Counted from the first letter of the stretch, positions 50,302 to 57,745 are shown. The stretch is 58,694 nt of DNA from Candidatus Staskawiczbacteria bacterium (GCA_903923535.1 CAIXXY010000056.1:1-58694), one strand, 5' to 3'. Notes: a model not told the origin generated them from the sequence alone. Program-made: numbers and translations.

Positions 50302-51411
50302 TTAAGATTCTAAATGTGTGATATTTATTATCGCCAGTTCTAAAGGTAATTGGGCAATGGCAGAATATTTAATCTTGTTTTCAGCATCAATAAAAAATTC
50401 CAGCATATTCTGCAAATCTTTTTGTGCCAGCCCGGCTGTCTGCACCTTCATTTTTTCAAGCTCCTGGCTGGATAATCCGGAATTATGCAGATTTAAAAAA
50501 TTTGGGTTTATTTTTAAAAGCAGCTGCTGACGTAGGTAAAAAACCAATGTTTTGGTGAATTCCTGCAAATCAACTCCGTTATCTGTTATTGAATTCAAGA
50601 ATAAAATAGCATCTTTAGTATTTTTGGAAATAAGGCAATCAACAAATTTAGAAATCTCGCCAACTTCTACAATTCCCAACAGCTCTTTTATGTCCTCTGT
50701 TTTTATCAAGCCTTTTCCTCCTGAAAAACTAAGACATTCATCCAGTAAAGATTCTGCATCCCGGAAACTGCCTCTAGAGTTTAAAGCAATCAAAGATAAT
50801 GCCGAATCGTCAAACTTCACATTTTCCCTTTTAGATATGAATTCCAGTTTTTTTATGATTTCTGGCACCTGTAATCTTTTAAAATCAAATTTCTGGCATC
50901 TTGATAAGATTGTGGGAATCATTTTATGCGATTCTGTTGTTGCCAGCAAGAATACTGCGTGAGCCGGCGGTTCTTCCAAAGTTTTTAATAAAGCATTTGC
51001 CGCATCTTTTGAAAGCTGATGGCATTCATCTATTATAAATATCTTATATTTTGATTTTACTGGGGCAAACTTAATCCCCTCTCTCAATTCCCGAATGTCA
51101 TCAACCCCCCTGTGGCTGGCGGCGTCAATTTCAATTAAATCCATTGATTTTGCTCCCATAATTTCTAAACATGAAGAACATTTGTCGCAAGGTTCAAATT
51201 GGCCTTCTTTCCTGTTTTCGCAATTAATCGCTTTAGCAAACAATCTGGCAATTGTTGTTTTTCCCGACCCTCTTGGACCGGAAAACAAATAAGCATGGGA
51301 AATATTATTTCCTTTAATTGAATTGGTCAAAGTTTGCACCACATGTTCCTGCCCAATAACCTCCCCGAACGTCTGTGGTCGATATTTTCTATAAAGTACA
51401 AGATTAGTCAT
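50302..51411 (-). CDS. dnaX: DNA polymerase III subunit gamma
   Basis: Clamp-loader ATPase of the replisome. LYRKYRPQTFGEVIGQEHVVQTL, Walker A FSGPRGSGKTTIARLFAKAINC, a zinc module (CENRKEGQFEPCDKCSSC), DLIEIDAASHRGVDDIRELRE, FIIDECHQLSKDAANALLKTLEEPP and the sensor TTESHKMIPTILSRCQ are all present. I choose ATG 51411 (MTNLVLYRKYRP), four bases after the upstream stop; the frame is open to 51456. At 369 residues it has domains I-III only, with no tau extension and no visible frameshift site. Confidence 0.96.
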   Translation of the reverse strand: MTNLVLYRKYRPQTFGEVIGQEHVVQTLTNSIKGNNISHAYLFSGPRGSGKTTIARLFAKAINCENRKEGQFEPCDKCSSCLEIMGAKSMDLIEIDAASHRGVDDIRELREGIKFAPVKSKYKIFIIDECHQLSKDAANALLKTLEEPPAHAVFLLATTESHKMIPTILSRCQKFDFKRLQVPEIIKKLEFISKRENVKFDDSALSLIALNSRGSFRDAESLLDECLSFSGGKGLIKTEDIKELLGIVEVGEISKFVDCLISKNTKDAILFLNSITDNGVDLQEFTKTLVFYLRQQLLLKINPNFLNLHNSGLSSQELEKMKVQTAGLAQKDLQNMLEFFIDAENKIKYSAIAQLPLELAIINITHLES

Positions 51412-51415
51412 GGTT

Positions 51416-52069
51416 TTATTTTTTATTTTTTTGAGTATAAATAGCAAGCAAATCAAGGGTTGCGACTACCCTTTTCTCTAATTGACCGATACTTTTTCTC
51501 CTTTCTTCCACATTATCTTTTGGAATATCACCCACTTTAATTTCATTTAAAACATCCCTAATTTGACGGACTAAGTCGTTAAAATTATTTTTTTCCAATA
51601 AAGCTGAAAGGGTAAATAATTTTAGACTCTGGCTGGAATGGATTGCATCGTAAAATTTATTGCCTTTTCTTAATTTTCCGAATTTCTTCCCAAAAACAGA
51701 GCCGTATTTTTCCCCCATTCCATCGCGCCAGGCATAACGCGCCTCATTATCATCGCCGAATTTATCATAAACATAAGGAATCTTAAGCCATTCAGCTAAA
51801 TCATCGCAAATCTTTCTGATGCTTTCCTCTGCGTCGCCGAAAACAGAAAAATCAATTGAACTAATATCATAATCTATCCCCGGCTCTTCCTTTACTAAAA
51901 TCGATTCTATTTCTTTTTCCACTTCTATTTGTTTTTCTGTATCTTTGGGTTTTTCTATTTCGGGCGGGAGTTCAGTTTCAGTTTTTAATTCATTGGTTTC
52001 TAAAATCGGCTCAGTTTCTTGCTGTTTTGTTTGTTCTGCTTCCGATTGTTCGCCCCTTATCTCATTCAT
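51416..52069 (-). CDS. Hypothetical protein upstream of dnaX
   Basis: The first 70 residues are Glu/Gln/Thr/Lys-rich low complexity (ETNELKTETELPPEIEKPKD). The rest is a soluble helical domain with IDYDISSIDFSVFGDAEESI, WRDGMGEKYGSVFGKKFGKL and a C-terminal helix ending LDLLAIYTQKNKK. No signal or membrane segment is seen. It ends four bases before dnaX and is probably cotranscribed. No family is recognised. Confidence 0.6.
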   Translation of the reverse strand: MNEIRGEQSEAEQTKQQETEPILETNELKTETELPPEIEKPKDTEKQIEVEKEIESILVKEEPGIDYDISSIDFSVFGDAEESIRKICDDLAEWLKIPYVYDKFGDDNEARYAWRDGMGEKYGSVFGKKFGKLRKGNKFYDAIHSSQSLKLFTLSALLEKNNFNDLVRQIRDVLNEIKVGDIPKDNVEERRKSIGQLEKRVVATLDLLAIYTQKNKK

Positions 52070-52182
52070 ATTTTATTTCTTAAATACTATGAACTTACAG
52101 CCTTCTATATATTTTCTATATGAAGGGTGCGAGCTGTTTATGATGTTTTTCAACCATTATTTATTTTATCTAATTGTTGTTT

Positions 52183-52743
52183 CTATTTCTTGAAAACTAT
52201 GAATTTATATCCGCAGAAATTCCAGACGGCTGCCACTAAGGCTGCAAAAATTATACTTAATTCTGTCCAAATATTAACTGAAATTCCAAACTGCGAACCA
52301 ATAATTTCTATCGCACAATAAAATGAGCAAACATTTAATGCCAATCCGACTAATGCTACCCCAAAAAACTGTACTATCTCTTTTTTAATACCATCTTTTT
52401 CAGGTTTTTCAAATGCCCAATGCTTGTTTGTCCAATATTTTATCAAAGTAGCGACAAAAAATGAAATTGCCTTTATTGTTAAGGAAAACGGCGCAAAAAT
52501 TATTAAAAACTGAAAAACTTTAATATCAATAACATCGGCAAACGATCCCACTAAAACAAATTTTCCTGCCTGATGTACAAATAAATATTTTTTTCCAATT
52601 AAATCTGCCAGCCATAATCCGATTATTGAAAGTATGGGTAAAATAATTAAAAAAATAAAGCCATATTTCCCAAAAAAATCTATTGCAATCCAGGCCACTG
52701 ACAACCCGCAAATTATTGCAAAAATTATATCGTTCCGTTTCAT
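52183..52743 (-). CDS. GtrA-family membrane protein
   Basis: A polytopic protein of the GtrA/flippase-associated family, which usually helps move lipid-linked sugars across the membrane. An N-terminal helix pair (residues about 5-50) is followed by the GtrA core. That core begins FVLVGSFADVIDIKVFQFLI and carries IKYWTNKHWAFEKPE, the family hallmark, with two more helices and a short basic end (CGYKFIVFKK). At 186 residues it is longer than basic GtrA (about 130) because of the N-terminal pair. Confidence 0.88.
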   Translation of the reverse strand: MKRNDIIFAIICGLSVAWIAIDFFGKYGFIFLIILPILSIIGLWLADLIGKKYLFVHQAGKFVLVGSFADVIDIKVFQFLIIFAPFSLTIKAISFFVATLIKYWTNKHWAFEKPEKDGIKKEIVQFFGVALVGLALNVCSFYCAIEIIGSQFGISVNIWTELSIIFAALVAAVWNFCGYKFIVFKK

Positions 52744-52799
52744 ATTGATTTAGGGTATCATAATTTTACTTTTTAGGAAAGTTTTAGTAATATAAGAAT

Positions 52800-54239
52800 A
52801 TGTCAAATCTAAAAATATACAATACGCTTACTCATAAAAAAGATCTGTTTAAACCAATCAAAGGCAAAAAGGTAAATCTTTTTGTCTGCGGACCTACTGT
52901 TTACGATTATTCGCACCTAGGGCATGCCAGAAATTATATTATTTTTGATTCATTTGTAAAATATTTAAAACATACGGGTTTTGATGTTTTTTACCTGCAA
53001 AATATAACTGACATAGATGATAAAATTATAGCTCGCGCAAGAGAAAAAGGAGTCGCGCCAAAAGATTTGGCAGTGGCATTTGAAAAAGAATATTTAAAAG
53101 ATATGAAAACATTGGGAATTGACAGCGTGTCAAAATATGCCAGAGCTACAAATTATATAAAAGAAATAATCAGCCAGATAAAACGCCTGCAAGATAAGGG
53201 ATATGCCTATAAAATTGATGGAGATGGAATTTATTATGATATTTCAAAATTTAAAAATTATGGCAAATTAGCAGGCAGAACAGCCCTTGGAGCAGAAGAT
53301 GCTGTTTCCAGAATAGATTATAGCAAAGACAAAAAAAACAGAGGAGATTTTTGCTTATGGAAATTCAAGCAGGAAGAATTGGAACCCTCATGGAAAGCTC
53401 CTTTTGGCCAAGGCAGGCCTGGCTGGCACATAGAAGACACTGCAATTACAGAAAAGTTTTTTGGGCCCCAATATGATATTCATGGCGGAGCAAGGGACTT
53501 GATTTTTCCGCATCATGAAGCGGAAATAGCGCAGATGGAGGCTATTTCAGGAAAATCTCCTTTGGTAAAATATTGGATGCATGTAGGTTTTTTAACTGTT
53601 AATGGCCAAAAAATGTCAAAATCTTTGGGAAATTTTATTATAATAAGCGATTTTTTGAAAAGATGTCCGGCCAATTATTTAAGATTTTTTGTTGTCAAAA
53701 ATTTGTGGTCATCACCAGTTGATTATTCTGAATCTATATTAATAGAAATAAGATCTGCAGTTGAAAAGATAGAAGAATTCGTAAGAAAAGTCAAAAGTCA
53801 AAATGCAAAATGCAAAAGTTCAAGGCAAAATGCAAAATTTATAAAAGATTTTAAAATAAAATTCTATAAAGAATTAGAAAATGATTTCAATACTCCAAAA
53901 GCATTTGGTGTAATGTTCGAATTTATAAATAAAATAAATGCGCTTTTAGACCCTCCTTCGCATAAAGTTTCGGATGGGCAAAGTAAAAATTTGATTTCTA
54001 AGAAAGAAGCTGATGAAATTTATAAATTATTCCAGGATATTGATAAAATTTTTGGAATTATTAATTTTAAGAAAGTAAATAGGGTGATTCCAGGTGGAAT
54101 AAAAAAACTTGTAAAAGAAAGAGAGAAATATCGCAAAAACAAAGATTGGCAGAAAGCAGACCAGGTAAGATTACAGATTGAAAAACAAGGATTTACCGTA
54201 GAAGACACAAGCAACGGACCAGCAATAAAAAGCATTTAA
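52800..54239 (+). CDS. cysS: Cysteinyl-tRNA synthetase
   Basis: Charges tRNA-Cys. The zinc Cys and HIGH region read FVCGPTVYDYSHLGHARNYIIFD. The second zinc ligands lie in GRPGWHIED, with GGARDLIFPHHEAEIAQ, and the KMSKS loop is GQKMSKSLGNFI. At 479 residues it is full length. Two inserts in the helical C-terminal region are repeat-derived: SQNAKCKSSRQNAK from a tandem CAAAATG repeat (53788-53842), and DPPSHKVSDGQSK from a CCTCCTTCGC element (53951-53983). Confidence 0.97.
   Translation: MSNLKIYNTLTHKKDLFKPIKGKKVNLFVCGPTVYDYSHLGHARNYIIFDSFVKYLKHTGFDVFYLQNITDIDDKIIARAREKGVAPKDLAVAFEKEYLKDMKTLGIDSVSKYARATNYIKEIISQIKRLQDKGYAYKIDGDGIYYDISKFKNYGKLAGRTALGAEDAVSRIDYSKDKKNRGDFCLWKFKQEELEPSWKAPFGQGRPGWHIEDTAITEKFFGPQYDIHGGARDLIFPHHEAEIAQMEAISGKSPLVKYWMHVGFLTVNGQKMSKSLGNFIIISDFLKRCPANYLRFFVVKNLWSSPVDYSESILIEIRSAVEKIEEFVRKVKSQNAKCKSSRQNAKFIKDFKIKFYKELENDFNTPKAFGVMFEFINKINALLDPPSHKVSDGQSKNLISKKEADEIYKLFQDIDKIFGIINFKKVNRVIPGGIKKLVKEREKYRKNKDWQKADQVRLQIEKQGFTVEDTSNGPAIKSI
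53951..53983. repeat. CCTCCTTCGC-family element inside cysS
   Basis: CCCTCCTTCGC and CGGATGGGC ends match the element in the surface-protein gene at 22474-22507 (CCCTCCTTCGC ... CGGCGGGC). Both are translated in frame. Confidence 0.6.
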
Positions 54240-54437
54240 ATAAAGCGGGCCGGAACTCATGATGGGAGTCCGGCCCTTGGACAATGTTGATTTGTTAGTT
54301 TGAGATGATGCATTATAACGGCAGAAGGAGCTACATCATCCCTGTTTTTAATATTGCATATTTCCTTAAAAAAAAGCAATAAAATAGCCCACCTGTATAA
54401 GCGTGGGCTTTTGTGTTTTCCTTCCTCGGAAAACCTA
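54240..54437. other. Hairpin-rich interval after cysS
   Basis: A GGGCCGGA / TCCGGCCC hairpin (54247-54276) follows cysS but lacks a T-run on the plus strand. A GATGATG / CATCATC hairpin (about 54303-54340) encloses a TATAAC box. GCCCAC / GTGGGC (about 54389-54412) has T-rich tails on both strands and fits as terminator of the minus-strand cassette. No gene is seen. Confidence 0.5.
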
Positions 54438-54773
54438 CTAGTTACTTTCCGCCTCGCAGGACGGACAGCGCGAGGCTTGACGCCATTGCGGGTCGGGATA
54501 CCCGCATTCGGGGCAATAATACTCCCAGTTCTTGAGAACCGGCGGGGTCCTTGCCACCGCCGTATGCGCCAACTTCCTTCTAGGCGCTACTCCGCGATTG
54601 CGGAGCGAGCCGAGAATGGTTCTGATGTCACTGTGACACCAGACTCCAAACAATGGCAGAGAAAACTTCCCCCGTCTCGTTCGGAAAGCTTCACTTATTG
54701 CCTTCCTCGAAATCTCCCAGCCGTCCCTCACGAGAATCTCGTGAAGTTCCTGTACCATCTTTTGTTTCCGCAT
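54438..54773 (-). CDS. Zinc-ribbon protein of a GC-rich cassette, 111 residues
   Basis: The N-terminal half is basic and helical (KMVQELHEILVRDGWEISRKAISEAFRTRRGKFSLPLFG), possibly a helix-turn-helix. The C-terminus has a treble-clef or ribbon pattern with CPECG and CPSC separated by 13 residues. AAAGGAG lies six bases before ATG 54773, a strong start. The gene is clearly GC-richer than cysS or dnaB. It follows the anchored-protein gene by 18 bases. DNA or RNA binding is likely from the ribbon; nothing more specific can be said. Confidence 0.65.
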   Translation of the reverse strand: MRKQKMVQELHEILVRDGWEISRKAISEAFRTRRGKFSLPLFGVWCHSDIRTILGSLRNRGVAPRRKLAHTAVARTPPVLKNWEYYCPECGYPDPQWRQASRCPSCEAESN

Positions 54774-54791
54774 CCGTTGTTCTCCTTTCCA

Positions 54792-55118
54792 CTATTCCGC
54801 CGATTGAACGGGGCTGATGGGCAGAGTTGTTGCCGAGGCCGATTTTTCCGGAACGAACGAAATCACAGTGCGTCCGTCACCAACCATACACTCAATGGCC
54901 AAATGATATTCGACTTTCACCCACCGAAATCCTTTTCCACCCCAACCACTCAGCGGGACGACAACTGGCGGAGACAGCAGGTCTTTCATTTTCGGTTGCT
55001 CGACAAGCGGATCGACTCCCCTGCTCAATGCATAGGTTGCAGCCAACATCCCGCCAATAGTGAGGCCGAAGCCAATTACCAGTAGTAACACCATAAGTAA
55101 CACCATAAAATCCTTCAT
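54792..55118 (-). CDS. Membrane-anchored small protein of a GC-rich cassette
   Basis: A single N-terminal helix (FMVLLMVLLLVIGFGLTIGGMLAATYAL, residues about 4-31) precedes a compact extracytoplasmic domain, with VVPLSGWGGKGFRWVKVEYHLAIECMV. I choose ATG 55118 (MKDFMVLL) because AGAGGAG lies directly upstream; the frame is open to 55157. It is the first gene of the cassette. Its promoter is a perfect consensus, and the leader has an AAAGGC / GCCTTT hairpin. No family is recognised. Confidence 0.65.
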   Translation of the reverse strand: MKDFMVLLMVLLLVIGFGLTIGGMLAATYALSRGVDPLVEQPKMKDLLSPPVVVPLSGWGGKGFRWVKVEYHLAIECMVGDGRTVISFVPEKSASATTLPISPVQSAE

Positions 55119-55206
55119 TGTCTTTCTCCTCTTCTTAAACGGTTTTGCCAAAGGCACCGCTCACAAGCCTTTTTTTGTTTTCAAGTTACAATTACCTATA
55201 TTATTA

Positions 55207-55235
55207 ATTATACACCCATTTAACCTAATTGTCAA
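55207..55235 (-). promoter_or_regulatory. Consensus promoter of the two-gene GC-rich cassette
   Basis: Minus-strand TTGACA (55235-55230), 17-base spacer, TATAAT (55212-55207). The -35 box is the outer edge of a TCTTCACC repeat arm. Confidence 0.8.
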
Positions 55236-55336
55236 GTCTTCACCTTTTTAAATATAAAGTGTAAAATGAAGCATAAAATTTAAACACAAGTTTAACGCAT
55301 TATAAAATAATCATAAAACTAAAGGTGAAGACTCAA
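55230..55336. repeat. AGTCTTCACCTTT inverted-repeat element
   Basis: AAGTCTTCACCTTT and AAAGGTGAAGACT enclose about 78 AT-rich bases. The left edge supplies the TTGACA of the cassette promoter. Confidence 0.75.
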
Positions 55337-55380
55337 GACCTTGCCCTCCTTTCTTGGTTTTGATAATGTAACTATATAAA

Positions 55381-55520
55381 TTGCTCTAATTATTCTAACT
55401 GCTGTAATTGACCTAATCAAATACAAAATCGAAATGTCTAATGCCTAAAACTGTTTTAGAAATTAGAAATTGATATTTGATTAGAATAATTAGTATAATT
55501 AGGTTAATTAGAATAATTTT
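55381..55520. repeat. CTAAT-rich hairpin repeat, copy 3 (before dnaB)
   Basis: It contains GACCTAATCAAATACAAAAT, TCTAATGCCTAAAACTG and TTGATTAGAATAATTAGTAT, as in copies 1 and 2. It ends a few bases before the dnaB ATG, with no Shine-Dalgarno between. Confidence 0.8.
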
Positions 55521-55525
55521 TAAAG

Positions 55526-56884
55526 ATGACTAAAGAATTACCTGATAAACTTCCCCCGCAGAATACAGAAGCAGAACAATGCCTGCTTGGTTCTTTGATG
55601 TTGGACAAAGATGCAATTGTCAAAGTTGTTGATTTTATAAAGGCAGAAGATTTTTATAAAAGCAGCCACCAGGATATTTATCAGGCAATGACTGACCTTT
55701 ATGAAAAATCAGACCCTATTGATATTCTCTCTGTTTCATCCAGATTAAAAGAAAGAAATAAATTAGAAGATATCGGAGGTTCGTCATATTTAACTTCTTT
55801 AATAAATACTGTGCCTACCGCAACCCATGTTTCCAATTACGCAAAAATCGTCAGGCAAAAAAAGATTTTAAGAGATTTGATTTCAGCCTCAGAAGAAATA
55901 GGGCTTTCAGCTTTTGATGAAGCAGAAGAAGTTGATGTTTTATTGGATAAAGCCGAAAAAACTGTTTTTGGTATCGGCCAAAGAAGTTTAACCCAGACAT
56001 TTTTGCCGATAAAAGATATACTTTCAGATACTTTTGAAAGGTTAGACGAGCTTTCAAAATATGCCGGCAAATTACGAGGAGTCCCGACCGGTTTTGCTGA
56101 TTTGGATAAAATTTTAGGAGGCCTGCAAAAATCTGATTTGGTAATTTTGGCCGCCCGCCCTTCAATGGGAAAAACCTCACTGGCTTTGGATATTGCAAGA
56201 AATATAGCTGTTTTGGAAAACAAGCCTGTTGGACTTTTCAGCTTGGAAATGTCAAAAGACCAGTTAGCTGACAGGCTTTTGGCGGGCTTGGCCAATATTA
56301 ATTTGTGGAATTTAAGAAATGGCCGGCTTACATCAGACGATTATTCAAGATTACAGCACGCCATGGGAAGCCTGTCTGAAGCTCCTTTGTATATTGATGA
56401 TGCAGGTTCTGTAAATATCTTGCAAATAAGAGCTATGGCAAGAAGATTGCAGGCAAGCAAAGGTTTATCATTAATTGTTATAGATTATTTGCAGTTAATG
56501 GAACCGATGAACAGATTTCAATCAGCTGTGCAACAAGTTACAGAAAATTCCAGAGCCTTAAAAATACTGGCAAAAGAATTAAATGTACCAGTGCTTGTAT
56601 TATCTCAGTTATCCAGAGCAGTAGAATCCCGCGTTCCGCAGATTCCAAGACTGGCTGACTTGAGGGAGTCTGGAGCCATAGAACAAGATGCCGATGTCGT
56701 AATGTTTATTTACAGAGAAGATAAATACAATGAAAATTCATTAAGCAAGAATGTGGCAAAAATTTTAATTGAAAAACATAGAAACGGTCCGACCGGAGGC
56801 CTTGATTTATATTTTGACGAGCATAGAGTAAGCTTTAGAAATTTGGATAAAAATGATTATGTTGGCGGAATTGAACAAGAATAA
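55526..56884 (+). CDS. dnaB: Replicative DNA helicase
   Basis: The hexameric helicase of the replication fork. The N-terminal domain starts KLPPQNTEAEQCLLGSLMLDKDAI. After the linker, the RecA-like core has Walker A LAARPSMGKTSLALDIARN, GLFSLEMSKDQLADRLLA, Walker B LSLIVIDYLQLM, PVLVLSQLSRAVESR and LADLRESGAIEQDADVV. At 452 residues it is full length. No intein interrupts it. Confidence 0.97.
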   Translation: MTKELPDKLPPQNTEAEQCLLGSLMLDKDAIVKVVDFIKAEDFYKSSHQDIYQAMTDLYEKSDPIDILSVSSRLKERNKLEDIGGSSYLTSLINTVPTATHVSNYAKIVRQKKILRDLISASEEIGLSAFDEAEEVDVLLDKAEKTVFGIGQRSLTQTFLPIKDILSDTFERLDELSKYAGKLRGVPTGFADLDKILGGLQKSDLVILAARPSMGKTSLALDIARNIAVLENKPVGLFSLEMSKDQLADRLLAGLANINLWNLRNGRLTSDDYSRLQHAMGSLSEAPLYIDDAGSVNILQIRAMARRLQASKGLSLIVIDYLQLMEPMNRFQSAVQQVTENSRALKILAKELNVPVLVLSQLSRAVESRVPQIPRLADLRESGAIEQDADVVMFIYREDKYNENSLSKNVAKILIEKHRNGPTGGLDLYFDEHRVSFRNLDKNDYVGGIEQE

Positions 56885-56886
56885 AA

Positions 56887-56975
56887 GGTTAATGCATCGC
56901 CTCGATTGAGGCAACAATGCAATCGATATATCATGCCTCAATCGATGCATGAATTTACTCGCTTGCTCGCAAATT
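56887..56975. repeat. Nested inverted repeats between dnaB and recR
   Basis: ATGCATCGCCTCGATTGAGG and CCTCAATCGATGCAT pair across about 28 bases. A smaller ATGAATTT/AAATTCAT hairpin at 56949-56976 runs up to the recR start codon. Confidence 0.6.
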
Positions 56976-56976
56976 C

Positions 56977-57597
56977 ATGGATTCAATAAACAAACTTACG
57001 GAATTATTTAGAAAATTTCCAACGGTTGGCTCAAGGACAGCCGGCCGCTTTGTTTATTACTTGATGAAATTGCCCAAAGAAAGAATAGATGAGTTAACAA
57101 GCGCGATTCAGGAATTAAAAAATAAAATAAAATTGTGCCAATTGTGTTTCCAACCCTTTGAAGCCAATGAAATAGTCAGCGGGTCTCCGAGACCCGCTGA
57201 ATTGTGCGCGATTTGTTCTGATACAAGGAGAGATAAAAATTTGCTTTGCATAGTTGAAAAAGAAACTGATTTATTATCAATTGAAAATACTAAAAAATAT
57301 AATGGCTTGTATTTTATTTTGGGCGGAACAGTTGCAATGATGAGAAAGGAAGATATCAGCCAATTAAGAATTGAAGAATTAAAAAAAAGAGTCAAAGATG
57401 GAAATTTTTCTGAAATAATTATTGCATTGAACCCCACTCCGGAAGGACGAACAACTTCTGTTTTAGTTGAACAAACTATAAAAGAAATAAATCAAAATTC
57501 AAAAATTACACATTTGGCAAGAGGAATTCCCGTCGGCGGAGAGTTAGAGTATACTGATGAAGAAACTTTAGAATCCGCTCTTGAAGGAAGAAAATAA
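56977..57597 (+). CDS. recR: Recombination mediator RecR
   Basis: Helps load RecA in RecFOR repair. LTELFRKFPTVGSRTAGRFVYYL is the N-terminal helix-hairpin-helix. The zinc finger is CQLC ... CAIC, and the Toprim domain starts LLCIVEKETDLLSIENT with LNPTPEGRTTSVLVEQ later. At 206 residues it is slightly long. The loop between the zinc Cys pairs is about 19 residues instead of about 10, because a perfect palindrome (57178-57198) encodes SGSPRPAE there. The start is ATG 56977. Confidence 0.96.
   Translation: MDSINKLTELFRKFPTVGSRTAGRFVYYLMKLPKERIDELTSAIQELKNKIKLCQLCFQPFEANEIVSGSPRPAELCAICSDTRRDKNLLCIVEKETDLLSIENTKKYNGLYFILGGTVAMMRKEDISQLRIEELKKRVKDGNFSEIIIALNPTPEGRTTSVLVEQTIKEINQNSKITHLARGIPVGGELEYTDEETLESALEGRK
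57178..57198. repeat. Palindrome inside the recR zinc finger
   Basis: AGCGGGTCTC and GAGACCCGCT flank a single C. It is GC-rich, lies within an AT-rich gene, and is read in frame. Confidence 0.85.
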
Positions 57598-57601
57598 CCA
57601 G

Positions 57602-57641
57602 AGTCTTACAAAACCTCAAATGTTTGAGGTTTTGTAAGACT
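57602..57641. terminator. Perfect hairpin after recR
   Basis: AGTCTTACAAAACCTCAAA and its exact complement pair around TG (19 pairs), four bases after the recR stop. It is probably the terminator, although the T-run is inside the stem. Confidence 0.7.
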
Positions 57642-57693
57642 GATGTCGCACAACAAAACAGTACCACCTCTACCGCATAATAAGAAAACGTGA

Positions 57694-57745
57694 ACTATAA
57701 CATCTTACAAATATACAAGCTTGTATATTTGTAAGATGTTATAGT
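57694..57745. repeat. Perfect 52-nt palindrome
   Basis: Two 26-base arms meet at AAGCTT without mismatch. Part of the arm (CTTACAAA) also occurs in the recR terminator nearby. No gene lies in 57598-57829. Confidence 0.85.

Noticed and set aside
50302-50420. Programmed frameshift near the dnaX end to make a tau subunit
   Set aside because: No slippery A-rich heptamer with a downstream hairpin is visible, and the gamma form ends normally.
53788-53842. CAAAATG tandem repeat in cysS as a CRISPR-like array
   Set aside because: Units are about 8-10 bases, directly adjacent and translated in frame. There are no spacers or cas genes.
54247-54345. A further small RNA after cysS
   Set aside because: Hairpins are present but promoter boxes on either strand are weak and no clean terminator closes a transcript.
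54354-55085. A 243-residue plus-strand open frame across the GC-rich cassette
   Set aside because: It lacks a Shine-Dalgarno and domain features, while the two minus-strand genes have clear promoters, strong Shine-Dalgarno sites, a zinc-ribbon motif and a membrane helix.
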